Notes: a model not told the origin generated them from the sequence alone. DNA of 64,000 nucleotides from Iphinoe sp. HA4291-MV1 (GCA_019359415.1 JAHHHH010000022.1:1-64000), one strand, 5' to 3'. Counted from the first letter of the stretch, positions 8,543 to 18,768 are shown. Translations and numbers: made by a program.

Positions 8543-9028
8543 CTAAGGAACTTTACTTAAGGCGTACCAGGTACTTTCATCCACCACTCCTGTCACTGGA
8601 AGTTCGCAACGCCGTTGCAAGCTAGTGACAGATGCCTCTGTTAGGTCTCCAAAATCACCATCAATCCATCCTATATAATCATGAGTTGATTTCAGAACCC
8701 GCTGTACTGTCTTCACCAATTCCCCATTGCAACCTTTACTAAGTTCTGGCATATCTACTGGTGCACCTGTATAAAGTGCACGCCAAGTGCGTTCTGCTAC
8801 AGATCCATCTTCTTTCAAGAAAACTCGGCGCTGAAAATCTTTAACACCTTGTTCGGTCTGCTGTCCAAAGTTACCATTGACTGGTCCTGTGTAAACACCC
8901 CAATATGATAAGAGGTGTTGTAGATCTTCTACTGCTCTACTTTTGGAACCTTGTCGTAGTACTGGCTTACTTATCTGTATTTGTACTACCTCTTCCACTA
9001 TATCATTTGTATCACTGATAGATGTCAT
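8543..9028 (-). CDS. Protein with two peptidoglycan-binding (PG_binding_1) domains
   Basis: About 161 residues with two consecutive three-helix peptidoglycan-binding repeats: the first around residues 20-85 (LRQGSKSRAVEDLQHLL, FGQQTEQGVKDFQ), the second around 95-160 (LVKTVQRVLKS, FGDLTEASVTSLQRR). No catalytic domain and no clear signal peptide are seen, so it probably acts as a binding or targeting module. A GTG at 9040 is in frame, but ATG 9028 has GAGAGGG just upstream and is preferred. Transcribed alone, convergent with the small secreted protein. Confidence 0.88.
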   Translation of the reverse strand: MTSISDTNDIVEEVVQIQISKPVLRQGSKSRAVEDLQHLLSYWGVYTGPVNGNFGQQTEQGVKDFQRRVFLKEDGSVAERTWRALYTGAPVDMPELSKGCNGELVKTVQRVLKSTHDYIGWIDGDFGDLTEASVTSLQRRCELPVTGVVDESTWYALSKVP

Positions 9029-9349
9029 ATTCCCTCTCACTGAAATTAATGTTTGTTATTTTCCTATAGCTTTTTAACTACTGATACTGGTGATACTGGC
9101 TCACATCTAGAGATATTATGACAGGTTCAAAAACTATTCTCATATTAAGAAAGTAGTTATTTTTTCGTGTTAACAAATACAATATTTATTATTTTTTTGT
9201 TAAGATATAATTTGGAAATGACACTTACTAAGTAAAAATAATCAAAATTTCCTTGAACTGCGGAATATGGACTAATGACATATTTGCTAGTTGAGAAAGG
9301 TTCTCTCACACATCACCGAAGTGATACTGTTAATTTATTAATTAGTTAT

Positions 9350-10525
9350 ATGTTCAATCAATTGACTGAAACTTTGTCTACTCAAACTTCTAGTCCGTTA
9401 CTCACTCTTTGTGTAGCTCCAGCAAAAGTTCTTCGTGGGTCACAAATATTGACACAGGCAACTGATGCGATTGCTCACTTGGGAAGTCGTCCTCTCATTA
9501 TAGGAGGTGAACGCACTCTTGCTGTCACTCAGGAGAGTCTGCGACAACTTCTCAAACAGCAACAGTTGCATATTGCCCAAGCCTCATATACTCCTGATTG
9601 TAGTGAAGCCAGCTTGAAAGCTCTACACAAGGTGGCAAAAGAGCATAAAGCTGATGTCATCATTGGTGTTGGTGGTGGTAAAGCACTGGATACAGCTAAA
9701 CTAGTTGCGCATAAGTTGCAGTTACCAATGGTTACAATTCCCACCTCAGCGGCTACGTGTGCAGCTTGGACTGCCCTCTCCAATGTGTATTCTGATGAAG
9801 GGGCATTTCTATATGATGTAGCATTGGCAAGCTGTCCTGATTTACTCATACTCGATTACGAGTTAATAAAAACTGCACCACAACGAACACTTGTGGCAGG
9901 AATTGGAGATGCGATCGCTAAATGGTACGAAGCCTCAGTCAGCAGTGGTCATTCACAACAAACCTTAATCATAGCAGCAGTGCAACAAGCGCGAGTTTTG
10001 AGAGATATTCTTTTCCAAAAATCTGCTGCTGCTCTTAAAGAACCTGGTAGCGAAGTTTGGCAACAAGTTGTAGATGCAACGGTTCTCCTTGCAGGAGTCA
10101 TCGGGGGACTAGGAGGTGCACAGTGTCGTACTGTTGCAGCTCATGCTGTACACAATGGTTTAACTCATATTTCTAAAGGTAGCAGTATTCACGGCGAAAA
10201 GGTTGCCTATGGTATCTTGGTGCAACTGCGTTTAGAAGAAATGGTACAGGGCAATCAGCTAGCAGTAGCTGCACGGCAACAGTTATTAAAATTTTACGCA
10301 GAGATTGGATTACCTCAAAAATTGAGTGATTTAGGATTAGGCAACATTACCTTAAACGAATTACAAAAAGCTGCTGAAATTGCCTTGGCTCCTCATTCTG
10401 ACATCCACCGACTTCCATTTCAAGTTGCACTGGAACAGTTGATGGCGGCTATGGTTTCCACCACTGCACCAGGAGAAGGACGAACTCATATGGGTTTGAC
10501 GCCAGTTTTGAATGAAGGTGAGTGA
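9350..10525 (+). CDS. Iron-containing (glycerol dehydrogenase-type) alcohol dehydrogenase family protein
   Basis: About 391 residues from ATG 9350. An N-terminal nucleotide-binding half contains GVGGGKALDTAK and TIPTSAATCAAWTALS, the pattern of GldA-like group III alcohol dehydrogenases. Metal-binding histidines are expected in the C-terminal helical half (AAHAVHNGL, SIHGEKVAYG). Typical activity is NAD-dependent oxidation of glycerol or related polyols; the substrate is not known here. An in-frame ATG at 9275 would add 25 residues that look unlike the family's start. Next gene on the same strand begins 120 bases later. Confidence 0.85.
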   Translation: MFNQLTETLSTQTSSPLLTLCVAPAKVLRGSQILTQATDAIAHLGSRPLIIGGERTLAVTQESLRQLLKQQQLHIAQASYTPDCSEASLKALHKVAKEHKADVIIGVGGGKALDTAKLVAHKLQLPMVTIPTSAATCAAWTALSNVYSDEGAFLYDVALASCPDLLILDYELIKTAPQRTLVAGIGDAIAKWYEASVSSGHSQQTLIIAAVQQARVLRDILFQKSAAALKEPGSEVWQQVVDATVLLAGVIGGLGGAQCRTVAAHAVHNGLTHISKGSSIHGEKVAYGILVQLRLEEMVQGNQLAVAARQQLLKFYAEIGLPQKLSDLGLGNITLNELQKAAEIALAPHSDIHRLPFQVALEQLMAAMVSTTAPGEGRTHMGLTPVLNEGE

Positions 10526-10645
10526 TTATTGAACTACACCAAAAACAGAAGATGCACAGAAACGATGAGTTTTGACTGAGTAACAATTTATAATTCTTTT
10601 TTCTCACCTTTCACAATTCATAAATCATAGTTCATAATTCTTCCG

Positions 10646-11830
10646 ATGACATTAGATTGGATTGCCCCAGCAGAACGCATACAGAAATTACCACCCTATG
10701 TATTTGCCCGTCTAGATGAACTCAAGGCTAAAGCACGAGAGCAAGGGTTGGATTTGATTGATTTGGGCATGGGAAACCCGGACGGTGCAACACCGCAACC
10801 CGTGATAGAAGCGGCGATCAAAGCTTTGCAAAATCCAGCAAATCATGGCTATCCTCCTTTTGAAGGCACAGCTAGTTTCCGTCACGCTATCACTAACTGG
10901 TATAGTCGTCGTTACGGAGTTGATTTAGATCCAGATAGCGAAGCATTACCCCTTCTTGGTTCCAAAGAAGGATTGACGCATCTTGCCATAGCTTACATTA
11001 ATCCTGGTGACTTAATTTTAGTACCTTCTCCTGCTTACCCTGCCCATTTTCGTGGTCCAGTCATTGCTGGGGGAAAGGTTCACAGCTTAATTCTCAAACC
11101 CGAAAATGACTGGCTCATTGATTTGGCTGCAATTCCTGATGCTGTTGCTCAACAAGCAAAGATTCTCTATTTTAATTATCCCAGTAATCCTACAGCTGCT
11201 ACCGCACCCCGCGAGTTTTTTGAAGAAATTGTCGCCTTTGCCCGTAAATATGAGATTATGCTTGTGCATGATTTATGTTATGCCGAGCTAGCTTTTGATG
11301 GCTATCAACCGACGAGCTTATTAGAAATCAGCGGTGCTAAAGATATCGGCGTTGAATTTCATACCCTTTCCAAAACTTACAATATGGCAGGTTGGCGCGT
11401 CGGTTTTGTCGTTGGTAACCACCATATCATTCAAGGTTTACGGACGCTAAAAACGAACTTGGATTATGGCATTTTTGCAGCATTGCAAACCGCAGCAGAA
11501 ACCGCGTTGCAACTGAGCGATGATTATTTACATGAGGTACAAGAACGTTACCGTACTCGGCGCGATTTTCTCATTCAAGGCTTAGCACAGTTAGGTTGGA
11601 ATCTGAGTAAAACCAAAGCGACAATGTATCTATGGGTTCAGTGTCCCGTTGGTACTAGTTCCACAGATTTTGCTCTTAAGGTATTGCAACAGACTGGAGT
11701 CGTAGTCACGCCAGGTAATGCTTTTGGAGTTGCGGGTGAAGGATATGTGCGAATTAGCTTGATTGCCGATTGCGATCGCTTGGGTGAAGCTTTGCACCGT
11801 TTCAAGCAAGCTAATATTCGCTTTCAATGA
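10646..11830 (+). CDS. Class I/II PLP-dependent aminotransferase
   Basis: 394 residues of the aspartate-aminotransferase fold-type I family. The PLP lysine is Lys243 in TLSKTYNMAGWRVG; NYPSNPTA (about 177-184) and the C-terminal Arg-containing YVRISL are the usual cofactor and carboxylate-binding segments. It resembles alanine/aspartate aminotransferase and LL-diaminopimelate aminotransferase relatives; the exact amino donor cannot be assigned. ATG 10646 is the first in-frame start after an AT-rich leader that contains CATAATTC-type repeats. Confidence 0.88.
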   Translation: MTLDWIAPAERIQKLPPYVFARLDELKAKAREQGLDLIDLGMGNPDGATPQPVIEAAIKALQNPANHGYPPFEGTASFRHAITNWYSRRYGVDLDPDSEALPLLGSKEGLTHLAIAYINPGDLILVPSPAYPAHFRGPVIAGGKVHSLILKPENDWLIDLAAIPDAVAQQAKILYFNYPSNPTAATAPREFFEEIVAFARKYEIMLVHDLCYAELAFDGYQPTSLLEISGAKDIGVEFHTLSKTYNMAGWRVGFVVGNHHIIQGLRTLKTNLDYGIFAALQTAAETALQLSDDYLHEVQERYRTRRDFLIQGLAQLGWNLSKTKATMYLWVQCPVGTSSTDFALKVLQQTGVVVTPGNAFGVAGEGYVRISLIADCDRLGEALHRFKQANIRFQ

Positions 11831-11914
11831 ACACAAGGAATTGGGAATTGGGAATTGGGTAGAAGGGAAGGAGGTGTTTCTAGGATTTACCGAGTTAAAT
11901 GATGTCCGCTATAG

Positions 11915-14900
11915 CTATGAGCGTGCTAAGTTAATGTATAAAGTGAGGAGCTTCCAGGGGAAAACGCTGAATGTCTTTTCCTCGATCAATTGCTCAGAGG
12001 TTTGAGTGAGTCGCTCTAATATATCAGCAGTCTGCCTTGCTACTAACCCCAAGTCACTCTGCAACGACAACTGCGCTGGCTCTCCGTGGCATTCATAACA
12101 TCGTAAAATCCACTGTTGGGGATCATCTTCGGACTGCTTAAAAGCCATTAAGACTAGATTCTGTGCCGATAAATCCAAGAATTGACTAACTGGCGGTAAA
12201 GGCTTTATCCTAGTAGACTCTAGAGTAGGGCAGTGAATGACTTGAAGTGGTAGATTCAGTTCATAGCCACGTCGCACTGTGTTAGCTGACTGCCAGCTGC
12301 TTGTATGAGGATAGAGAGCGTAAGTAAATTCATGGTTACCTCGATCTGCCTCTGGAGTAGGCCAATCTGGACTACGTAGTAAAGTTAGGCGCAGTTGATT
12401 CGATTGGCTGTCGTAACCGTATTTGCAATCATTCAGCAAACTCACACCGTAGCCAACCCCTTTCGATTCCGAGAAATCTGTTCCCTCTCCTTCTTTCTCT
12501 TTAATGGAAAGAGTACTCAAATCAGCCCATCGCAAAGCAGGAACTTCCCATTTTGCCTGCTCTCTAGCTTCTTTTGGTTGGGTTGGACGCCCGATAGCAC
12601 CGCAGGGAATCTCGTAAGTGGCGTAATCTGCCTCTAAGTTGAGTGGAAAAGCTGCTTTTACCAATACGTGGCGTTCTTGCCAATCTACAGTAGTAACAAT
12701 TTTGAGAACCGGCGACCCCATTGAGAGTATATAATCTTGGCAGAACTCGGATTTTCCCAACTGTCGCACCACCCGCAGACGCTGTTGCACTGGTCCTTGC
12801 TCTACCCAACGGATAGATTTTAGATGGGTTGGGGGTAAAGGGTATTTAGCATAGTTTGGGTCAATATTCCAAGCATCCCAATATTGACCGCTATCCTGGA
12901 ATGCTTGCAACTGATTACATTTTTCTTTGTTGACAATCTCCGTCTCATTAACTTTGTCGAAAATACTGGAGAACTCACCACTTTTAAAATCAACGATTAC
13001 CCGCAAAAATTCATTTTCTAAAATCCAATCTTTTCTAGTAAAAGTTTTTTCATTGTCTGAATCTGACTCAAGTAATGATATTCTGATATTAAGCTGGGGT
13101 ATTTCTGTGCCTTTAAGGTCAAATCTAGAGGCGAAAACCGCCGTATCCGACTTTGCAACTTGTTGACGACATAGCCAAAAGACGCGATAACCGACTGACG
13201 GGATATCATTCGCAAGAAATAAGAGTACTGATGCCTCAGACAACTGGGATAGTAACTTATGTCCTTCCAAGTCGTAAATTTCCCAAGACTGATCCCCGTT
13301 GTCCTCACTTTCCAAGGAAGAAGTCGGTAAGGGGACAGCAACCACCTCAGAGCGTTGCCAATTCAGGGAATTAAAGACGATAATCGGCAAGGCATCCGGC
13401 TGTGGCGGTGGAGGAAAGGCAATTTGAGATGCGATCGCTCTTTTTGAGCGCTCTAATATCTCCGAACCAACTCGATCTACTTCCTGCCAAGCCTGGTTCG
13501 CTTCCACATAGACTGGGGGAATCGACGTTCCTGGTAGAATGTCGTGGAATTGGTTAAATAGCACCTTCTTCCAAGCATCTTCCAATTCTGCTTTGGGATA
13601 AGCTATCCCAGCACTCAGGGTTGCCAAAGAAGCAAACAGTTCTGCCTGGTATAACAACCCTTCACAGTGCCGATTCCAACGCTTTTGAAGACCATGAGTG
13701 GTGTAGCAGCCGCGATGGAATTCCAAATACAGTTCATCATTCCAAACGGGGAAAGATTGCTGATTGCTGAGTGCTGACTCCAGTCCACTAATTTGTTGCA
13801 AATATGCACTTGCTGTGGTATACTTTTGCGCTGGGAAAAAATGAGACTTCTGCCATTGCCTTGCGACTTCTAGCATATCATGGGTGGGACCGCCACCATG
13901 GTCACCACATCCAAAAAGCCAGAGTGCGTCTTTCAAACCAGTCTGCTTTTCCCAGTCAATGGCATAGTTAGCCATTTTGATGGGATCGATACTTTCACCG
14001 ATCGCGTTAGACATGAAGCTAAATATCTGAGTGCCATCAGGCGATCGCCACCAGAATACTTCGTAAGGAAACTTTGTGGTATCATTCCAGCTCAGTTTCT
14101 GAGTGACAAAGTATTCAATCCCTCCTTGTTTAAGCATTTGAGGCAAAGTTGCACAGAAGCCAAAAGTATCTGGTAACCAGACGACTGTACTTAAGTGACC
14201 AAACTTTTGGTGCACGTAACGTTGAGCGTAAAGAATCTGTCGTACAATCGATTCACCATTAATGAGGTTAAGATCCGGCTCAACCCACATTCCAGCGACA
14301 ACTTCCCATCGCCCAAGAGCAACCGCTTGTTGAATAGCGGCAAACAAGTCAGGGCGATGCTGTTCAATCCAGGCATACAAAGCTGGGCTAGAATGGCAGT
14401 AAATTAGGTTGGGAAACTCTTGCTGTAGCTTCAGAACCGATTCAAAAGTGCGCTGAGCAACTTCCCAGGTTTCATTAATCGGCCATAACCAAGCCATATC
14501 GAGATGAGAATGACCTAACAACAATATGCGGCGTTGTTGTTGGGGCAATTCACCAATTGCTGCTGTAAGATTTTGGCGTAGAGTGGCGAGCGATCGCTCA
14601 AAGGTTTGACCATCTGGTAGCGCTGTCCAATCAATAAGAGCAACAGCGGCTGTAATGGAGTCTAATTTTTCTGGTGCAAAGGTTTCTAGATAGCGCTGCA
14701 ATATGTCTAACTCATCAGCAACAAAACCAGGATCCAGCCGATCATCACTGGTAGACTCATACACAAGGTGCGATCGCATCAACGCCCCCGTATGACTATC
14801 TGGACTTACCAAGCGCAATGCAACGACAATCTCTTCCCCCGGTTTCACAGATGGACTGAGCAATGCCCTGGTTGAGGCATCATACAAATCTCCTTCCTGC

Positions 14901-15223
14901 AACAGAGAGCCATTGACAAAAATCTTGACGTCTTGTGCCCACCAAGTCAGCACTAGCCGTAATGCCAAATCTGTCAAAGGATAGCCTTGCAAATTTTGGG
15001 GAATGACGAATTGTTGAGCAAGCCATACCACCTGACCGCCAGCGGGTATGGTAATGTGTTCTTTGGCATTGGTTTCAGCTATCGACCAGTTCAAAAACTC
15101 TGTAGAGAGGTTTATGTTAGCGTCCGGAGCATCCCAGAAGCAATATCGCCAACTGCTGTGAACATTGAGCCGAGCCATTTGACGAAATCTTTCAATGGCT
15201 TGAGAAATCTGACTATTATCCAT
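11915..15223 (-). CDS. GH38 alpha-mannosidase
   Basis: A 1102-residue glycoside hydrolase of family 38, which removes alpha-linked mannose. The catalytic domain carries HSHLDMAWLWP (zinc ligands His240 and Asp242) and WLPDTFGF with the nucleophile Asp352. A helical middle domain and long beta-sandwich C-terminal domains follow. An N-terminal beta domain (about 1-190) precedes the catalytic core, as in the bacterial/vacuolar type. No signal peptide is visible, so a cytoplasmic role in polysaccharide or glycan turnover is likely. ATG 15223 is the start. Divergent from the acyltransferase. Confidence 0.93.
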   Translation of the reverse strand: MDNSQISQAIERFRQMARLNVHSSWRYCFWDAPDANINLSTEFLNWSIAETNAKEHITIPAGGQVVWLAQQFVIPQNLQGYPLTDLALRLVLTWWAQDVKIFVNGSLLQEGDLYDASTRALLSPSVKPGEEIVVALRLVSPDSHTGALMRSHLVYESTSDDRLDPGFVADELDILQRYLETFAPEKLDSITAAVALIDWTALPDGQTFERSLATLRQNLTAAIGELPQQQRRILLLGHSHLDMAWLWPINETWEVAQRTFESVLKLQQEFPNLIYCHSSPALYAWIEQHRPDLFAAIQQAVALGRWEVVAGMWVEPDLNLINGESIVRQILYAQRYVHQKFGHLSTVVWLPDTFGFCATLPQMLKQGGIEYFVTQKLSWNDTTKFPYEVFWWRSPDGTQIFSFMSNAIGESIDPIKMANYAIDWEKQTGLKDALWLFGCGDHGGGPTHDMLEVARQWQKSHFFPAQKYTTASAYLQQISGLESALSNQQSFPVWNDELYLEFHRGCYTTHGLQKRWNRHCEGLLYQAELFASLATLSAGIAYPKAELEDAWKKVLFNQFHDILPGTSIPPVYVEANQAWQEVDRVGSEILERSKRAIASQIAFPPPPQPDALPIIVFNSLNWQRSEVVAVPLPTSSLESEDNGDQSWEIYDLEGHKLLSQLSEASVLLFLANDIPSVGYRVFWLCRQQVAKSDTAVFASRFDLKGTEIPQLNIRISLLESDSDNEKTFTRKDWILENEFLRVIVDFKSGEFSSIFDKVNETEIVNKEKCNQLQAFQDSGQYWDAWNIDPNYAKYPLPPTHLKSIRWVEQGPVQQRLRVVRQLGKSEFCQDYILSMGSPVLKIVTTVDWQERHVLVKAAFPLNLEADYATYEIPCGAIGRPTQPKEAREQAKWEVPALRWADLSTLSIKEKEGEGTDFSESKGVGYGVSLLNDCKYGYDSQSNQLRLTLLRSPDWPTPEADRGNHEFTYALYPHTSSWQSANTVRRGYELNLPLQVIHCPTLESTRIKPLPPVSQFLDLSAQNLVLMAFKQSEDDPQQWILRCYECHGEPAQLSLQSDLGLVARQTADILERLTQTSEQLIEEKTFSVFPWKLLTLYINLARS

Positions 15224-15363
15224 TTGAAAAAATAAATTAACCCCAATTGTATATCATATTTTTTTGTGAGAATCACTTCCACGCGAATTTGGTCTTTCTC
15301 ATTGAGAATTTTGAAAACTTAGAAAACTACCAAAAGTCTCAGAACATGAGGTCATTCAATAGA

Positions 15364-15419
15364 GCATCTCTGCAAGATGCCATCTTACTCTAGACCATCT
15401 TAGTCTAGAGTAAGATGGC
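15364..15419. repeat. Two adjacent hairpins in a divergent intergenic region
   Basis: A 6-bp stem GCATCT/AGATGC (15364-15380) is followed by a 17-bp perfect stem, GCCATCTTACTCTAGAC (15379-15395) and its inverse (15403-15419), loop of seven. Because the flanking genes diverge, this is unlikely to be a simple terminator. Confidence 0.7.
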
Positions 15420-15484
15420 AACTAAAAGTTTCTAAAGCTAAAATTATTAATTAATCCAATTATTTCGGAAGCTACTCAGCTATT

Positions 15485-16522
15485 GTGATTCATCAACACT
15501 CTGATAAGCTGTTCAACCTTCAATTGAAAAAAACATTAGTTGAGGGTTACAAATTTAGCTGGTTTGATTGGTTTTGTCTGTGGTATCCTCCTGGTTGGCT
15601 GATTTTATTCAACCGACACTGGCAACATTATCACAAAGACCCAGATGGTTGGAATTGGTTAGAATACGGGTTATTTTTGATTCCTGGCGGATTTTACTTA
15701 GCACTCTTCATCCGTTGGTTACGGCTTGGCTGTCGTTCACCTCGTAGCGATATAGGTGAATTTGACCCAAATTATCAAAAAGCTTTTCGAGATGAAGTTA
15801 TTGCCCCGATTGTTAGATATTATTTTCGAGGAGAGTTGCACAAAATTGAGAATTTGCCACAAACAGGTCCAATGATTGTGGCAATGAATCATGCAGGAAT
15901 ATGTTTTCCTTGGGACTTTTTAACATTAGGTTATTTATTAAGTGCAGCACGAGGATGGACAGTGCAACCGCTGGCTGATCTATTTTTATTTGACCATTCT
16001 TGGATGATTTGGTGGTTACCATCTGGATGGTCAAAGGTTTTGGGTGGTGTAAGAGCAGAGTTCAATGATTTTGAGACTATGATGCAAGAGCGTAAAATTC
16101 TCTTGTATGCACCAGAAGGTTTACGCGGACCGAGAAAAGGTTGGGCAAAACGCTATCAACTAGAAACCTTTAATTCAAGTTTTATTCAATTAAGCCAACG
16201 TTATCAAATTCCTATATTGCCAGTTATTTGCATGGGAAATGAAAATTTACATCCTTGGACTTTAAATCTTAGAAAGTTGCAGAGGCTATTAAATGTACCA
16301 TTTTTACCAATATCACCTTTGATGCCATTATTTATTCTGTTTCCATCAATGGGAGTCTGGGCGATGAGAAGTCGCCTGCGTTACTTTATTCAACCTCTAT
16401 ATACAGCAGAGTTAAATGGCGATAAGACAAAAAGAGCAGAGGCTTATCAAAAAGCACAACAATTACGAGAAAAGCTGCAAGATCAAATGAATCAGTTGTT
16501 AACTAGACACTGTCAAATTTAA
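15485..16522 (+). CDS. PlsC-like (1-acylglycerol-3-phosphate) acyltransferase family protein
   Basis: 345 residues with an N-terminal hydrophobic region (about 20-80) and an acyltransferase core. MNHAGICFPWDF (about 136-147) occupies the place of the NHxxxxD catalytic motif but with seven residues between His and Asp. APEGLRGP (about 212-219) matches the EGTR-type substrate motif. It probably acylates a glycerolipid or lysophospholipid at the membrane; specificity is unknown. Start is GTG 15485. Genes on both sides have separate regulation. Confidence 0.72.
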   Translation: MIHQHSDKLFNLQLKKTLVEGYKFSWFDWFCLWYPPGWLILFNRHWQHYHKDPDGWNWLEYGLFLIPGGFYLALFIRWLRLGCRSPRSDIGEFDPNYQKAFRDEVIAPIVRYYFRGELHKIENLPQTGPMIVAMNHAGICFPWDFLTLGYLLSAARGWTVQPLADLFLFDHSWMIWWLPSGWSKVLGGVRAEFNDFETMMQERKILLYAPEGLRGPRKGWAKRYQLETFNSSFIQLSQRYQIPILPVICMGNENLHPWTLNLRKLQRLLNVPFLPISPLMPLFILFPSMGVWAMRSRLRYFIQPLYTAELNGDKTKRAEAYQKAQQLREKLQDQMNQLLTRHCQI

Positions 16523-16833
16523 GATTTGGGTATGGGTACGAGACTTATCGTACATTAATGTCTTTAATGCCGTACTTTATGAATGAGCGAATTTTAAATT
16601 GTTAATTCCCCCGATGCTTCTGCCACGCAGTAGTAGTGAGTCGAGAAGGCAGATAGCTTGCTAGATTACAAATCCGCAATTTTGATGTTAGCCATAAATT
16701 TTCCGTACAAGTATGTAAAACGACTAGGATATGATATTTACGATACGGATTTCTGAAATGCGGTACTTACTTCATTAGAAAATGGTAATTAGTCCTTGCC
16801 ATGCTTTGAAATAGTGCTATATTAATATTACGC
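16523..16833. other. Intergenic region upstream of the MarR-family gene
   Basis: No gene is seen. A possible promoter, TTGCCA (16796-16801), 16 bases, TATATT (16818-16823), would start transcription at about 16830, so close to ATG 16834 that it fits better with initiation at ATG 16852. Confidence 0.35.
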
Positions 16834-17322
16834 ATGCTAAGTTTTTTCAAGATGGGCTATAAATCTAACAAGTCCGAAGATTTGGTGGAATCGTGGCAGC
16901 AAGTCCGTGCACCATACGGTGTAGGCTATAGGATCAAACTCCTCTCACAACTCCTCGCTCGCAAGTTTACTGAGCGGTTGGAGCCGTTTGGACTAACTCC
17001 CTTTCACTGGATAGTTCTTTGCTGTTTATGGGAGAAAGACGGTTTACCGACTTCTAGTATTGGAGAAAAACTGCAACAGGTGGGAGGTACATTAACTGGT
17101 GTATTAGATAGAATGGAGGAAAGAGGTTTGATTCGTCGAGAGCGTGACTGTCGCGATCGCCGCATCTGGCGTATTTGGCTAACGGATGCAGGCAGAGAAC
17201 TGGAAACAGTCTTACCACCTGTTGCAGTAGAAATCCGCGAGCAAGCAATGCACGGTATTTCTTACGCTGAACGAGAACAATTTTCCCAACTTCTGAATAA
17301 GGCAATAGCTAACTTATCGTAG
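16834..17322 (+). CDS. MarR-family transcriptional regulator
   Basis: 162 residues with the winged-helix MarR fold: helices LLSQLLARKF and PFHWIVLCCLWE, recognition region TSSIGEKLQQVGGTLTGVLDRMEERGLIRRE, and wing CRDRRIWRIWLTDAG. MarR proteins are usually repressors released by small aromatic ligands. The MFS gene lies 168 bases downstream on the same strand, so an efflux-regulator pair is the natural reading. The start may be ATG 16834 or ATG 16852 (MGYKSNK); the promoter-like sequence upstream favours the latter. Confidence 0.9.
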   Translation: MLSFFKMGYKSNKSEDLVESWQQVRAPYGVGYRIKLLSQLLARKFTERLEPFGLTPFHWIVLCCLWEKDGLPTSSIGEKLQQVGGTLTGVLDRMEERGLIRRERDCRDRRIWRIWLTDAGRELETVLPPVAVEIREQAMHGISYAEREQFSQLLNKAIANLS

Positions 17323-17446
17323 AATCACTCACATCCTTGACAGGTTAAGATAAATTGATATTTGTCAATCAGTTAAAATACTTAAATAGCTCTTAGTAAT
17401 AATGATAATCGTGTACCAGGAGAGAGGGGTTTGGTGTAAGGTCAGA

Positions 17447-17468
17447 TGATATCTATGAAAGGATATCA
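17447..17468. promoter_or_regulatory. Candidate operator upstream of the MFS gene
   Basis: Perfect 7-bp arms TGATATC (17447-17453) and GATATCA (17462-17468) are separated by eight bases, 23-44 bases before the MFS start. The size and position suit a dimeric winged-helix repressor such as the adjacent MarR protein. Inference from symmetry only. Confidence 0.35.
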
Positions 17469-17490
17469 GAATTGTATACATAAGGCTTGA

Positions 17491-18768
17491 ATGAACACAC
17501 AAGCAACTAGAAAGAGTCCACTGTTACCGGCATTAAGGTCAAGAAATTACCGTCTGTTTTTTGCCGGACAAGGCATTTCCCTAATTGGGACATGGATGAC
17601 ACAAATTGCCACAAGTTGGCTCGTTTATGACTTAACTAAATCGCCATTAATGCTGGGATTGGTAGGATTTTCTAGTCAAATACCCAGCTTTTTTATTGCT
17701 CCCTTTGGTGGGGTATTTGTAGATCGCTTTTCCCGTTATCGCACTATTATTGGTACACAAATTCTGTCAATGATTCAGTCATTAATGCTGGCATTTCTGG
17801 CGTTTAATGGCGTGATTCGTATTTGGCATCTTATCGCCTTGAGTTTGTTTCAAGGATTTATCAACGCCTTTGATGGGCCAGCAAGACAAGCATTTGTGCC
17901 AGAGTTAGTAGAACGTAGAGACGATTTGGCAAATGCCATTGCTATCAACTCGACAATGTTTAATGGTGCGCGATTAATTGGTCCAGCAATTGGGGGTTTG
18001 TTGATTGCTCACATTGGTACTGCATACTGTTTTTTAATTGATGGTTTAAGCTACATTGCCGTGATTTTTGCTTTACTGGCAATGAAAGTTAAGCCGTGGA
18101 AAACCATAGTTATTGACACAAATATATTGCAGAGAATCAAAGAAGGGTTTGAGTATGCCTTTGGCTTTCCACCAATTCGTGCTATCTTGTTGCTCTCAGC
18201 TTTAGTCAGCTTTATGGGAATGCAATATACGGTTCTCGTACCAATTTTTGCAGAAGAAATACTCAAAGGAGGTGCACAAACTCTAGGTTTTTTGATGGCA
18301 GCATCGGGAGTTGGAGCGCTATCTGGTGGAATTTATTTAGCGACACGACAAACAGTAGTAGGACTTGGCAGATTGATTGTTCTAGCACCAGTCTTTTTAG
18401 GAAGTGGTTTGATTGCTTTTTCCTTGTCGCGCTTTCTACCATTTTCTTTGCTAGCTATGCTGTTGGTTGGTTTGGGGACAATCATTCAAATTGCTGGAAG
18501 CAACACAGTTTTACAAACAATTATTGAGGATGACAAACGTGGACGGGTGATGAGTTTTTTCACTATGTCATTTTTGGGAATGACACCCTTTGGAAATTTG
18601 TTAGGAGGTGCATTGGCAAATCGTATTGGTGCTACGAATACATTAATTATTGACGGTATTGCTTGTATTTTGGGTTATATCTATTTTGCCAGACAGTTGC
18701 CTGCTTTAAGGAAATTGGTACTTGCAATTTATGAGAAGAAGGGTATATTAGTAAGTGCGAAACGCTAA
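17491..18768 (+). CDS. MFS transporter, drug-efflux (DHA3/EntS-like) type
   Basis: 425 residues with about twelve transmembrane helices. The opening LRSRNYRLFFAGQGISLIGTWMTQIATSWLVYDLT and the loop GGVFVDRFSRYRTIIGTQ (motif A, about 72-90) are characteristic of the EntS/MFS_3 family that exports siderophores, drugs or other small molecules. The substrate is not known. The nearby MarR gene and the palindrome in front suggest ligand-induced expression. ATG 17491 is used. Confidence 0.9.
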   Translation: MNTQATRKSPLLPALRSRNYRLFFAGQGISLIGTWMTQIATSWLVYDLTKSPLMLGLVGFSSQIPSFFIAPFGGVFVDRFSRYRTIIGTQILSMIQSLMLAFLAFNGVIRIWHLIALSLFQGFINAFDGPARQAFVPELVERRDDLANAIAINSTMFNGARLIGPAIGGLLIAHIGTAYCFLIDGLSYIAVIFALLAMKVKPWKTIVIDTNILQRIKEGFEYAFGFPPIRAILLLSALVSFMGMQYTVLVPIFAEEILKGGAQTLGFLMAASGVGALSGGIYLATRQTVVGLGRLIVLAPVFLGSGLIAFSLSRFLPFSLLAMLLVGLGTIIQIAGSNTVLQTIIEDDKRGRVMSFFTMSFLGMTPFGNLLGGALANRIGATNTLIIDGIACILGYIYFARQLPALRKLVLAIYEKKGILVSAKR

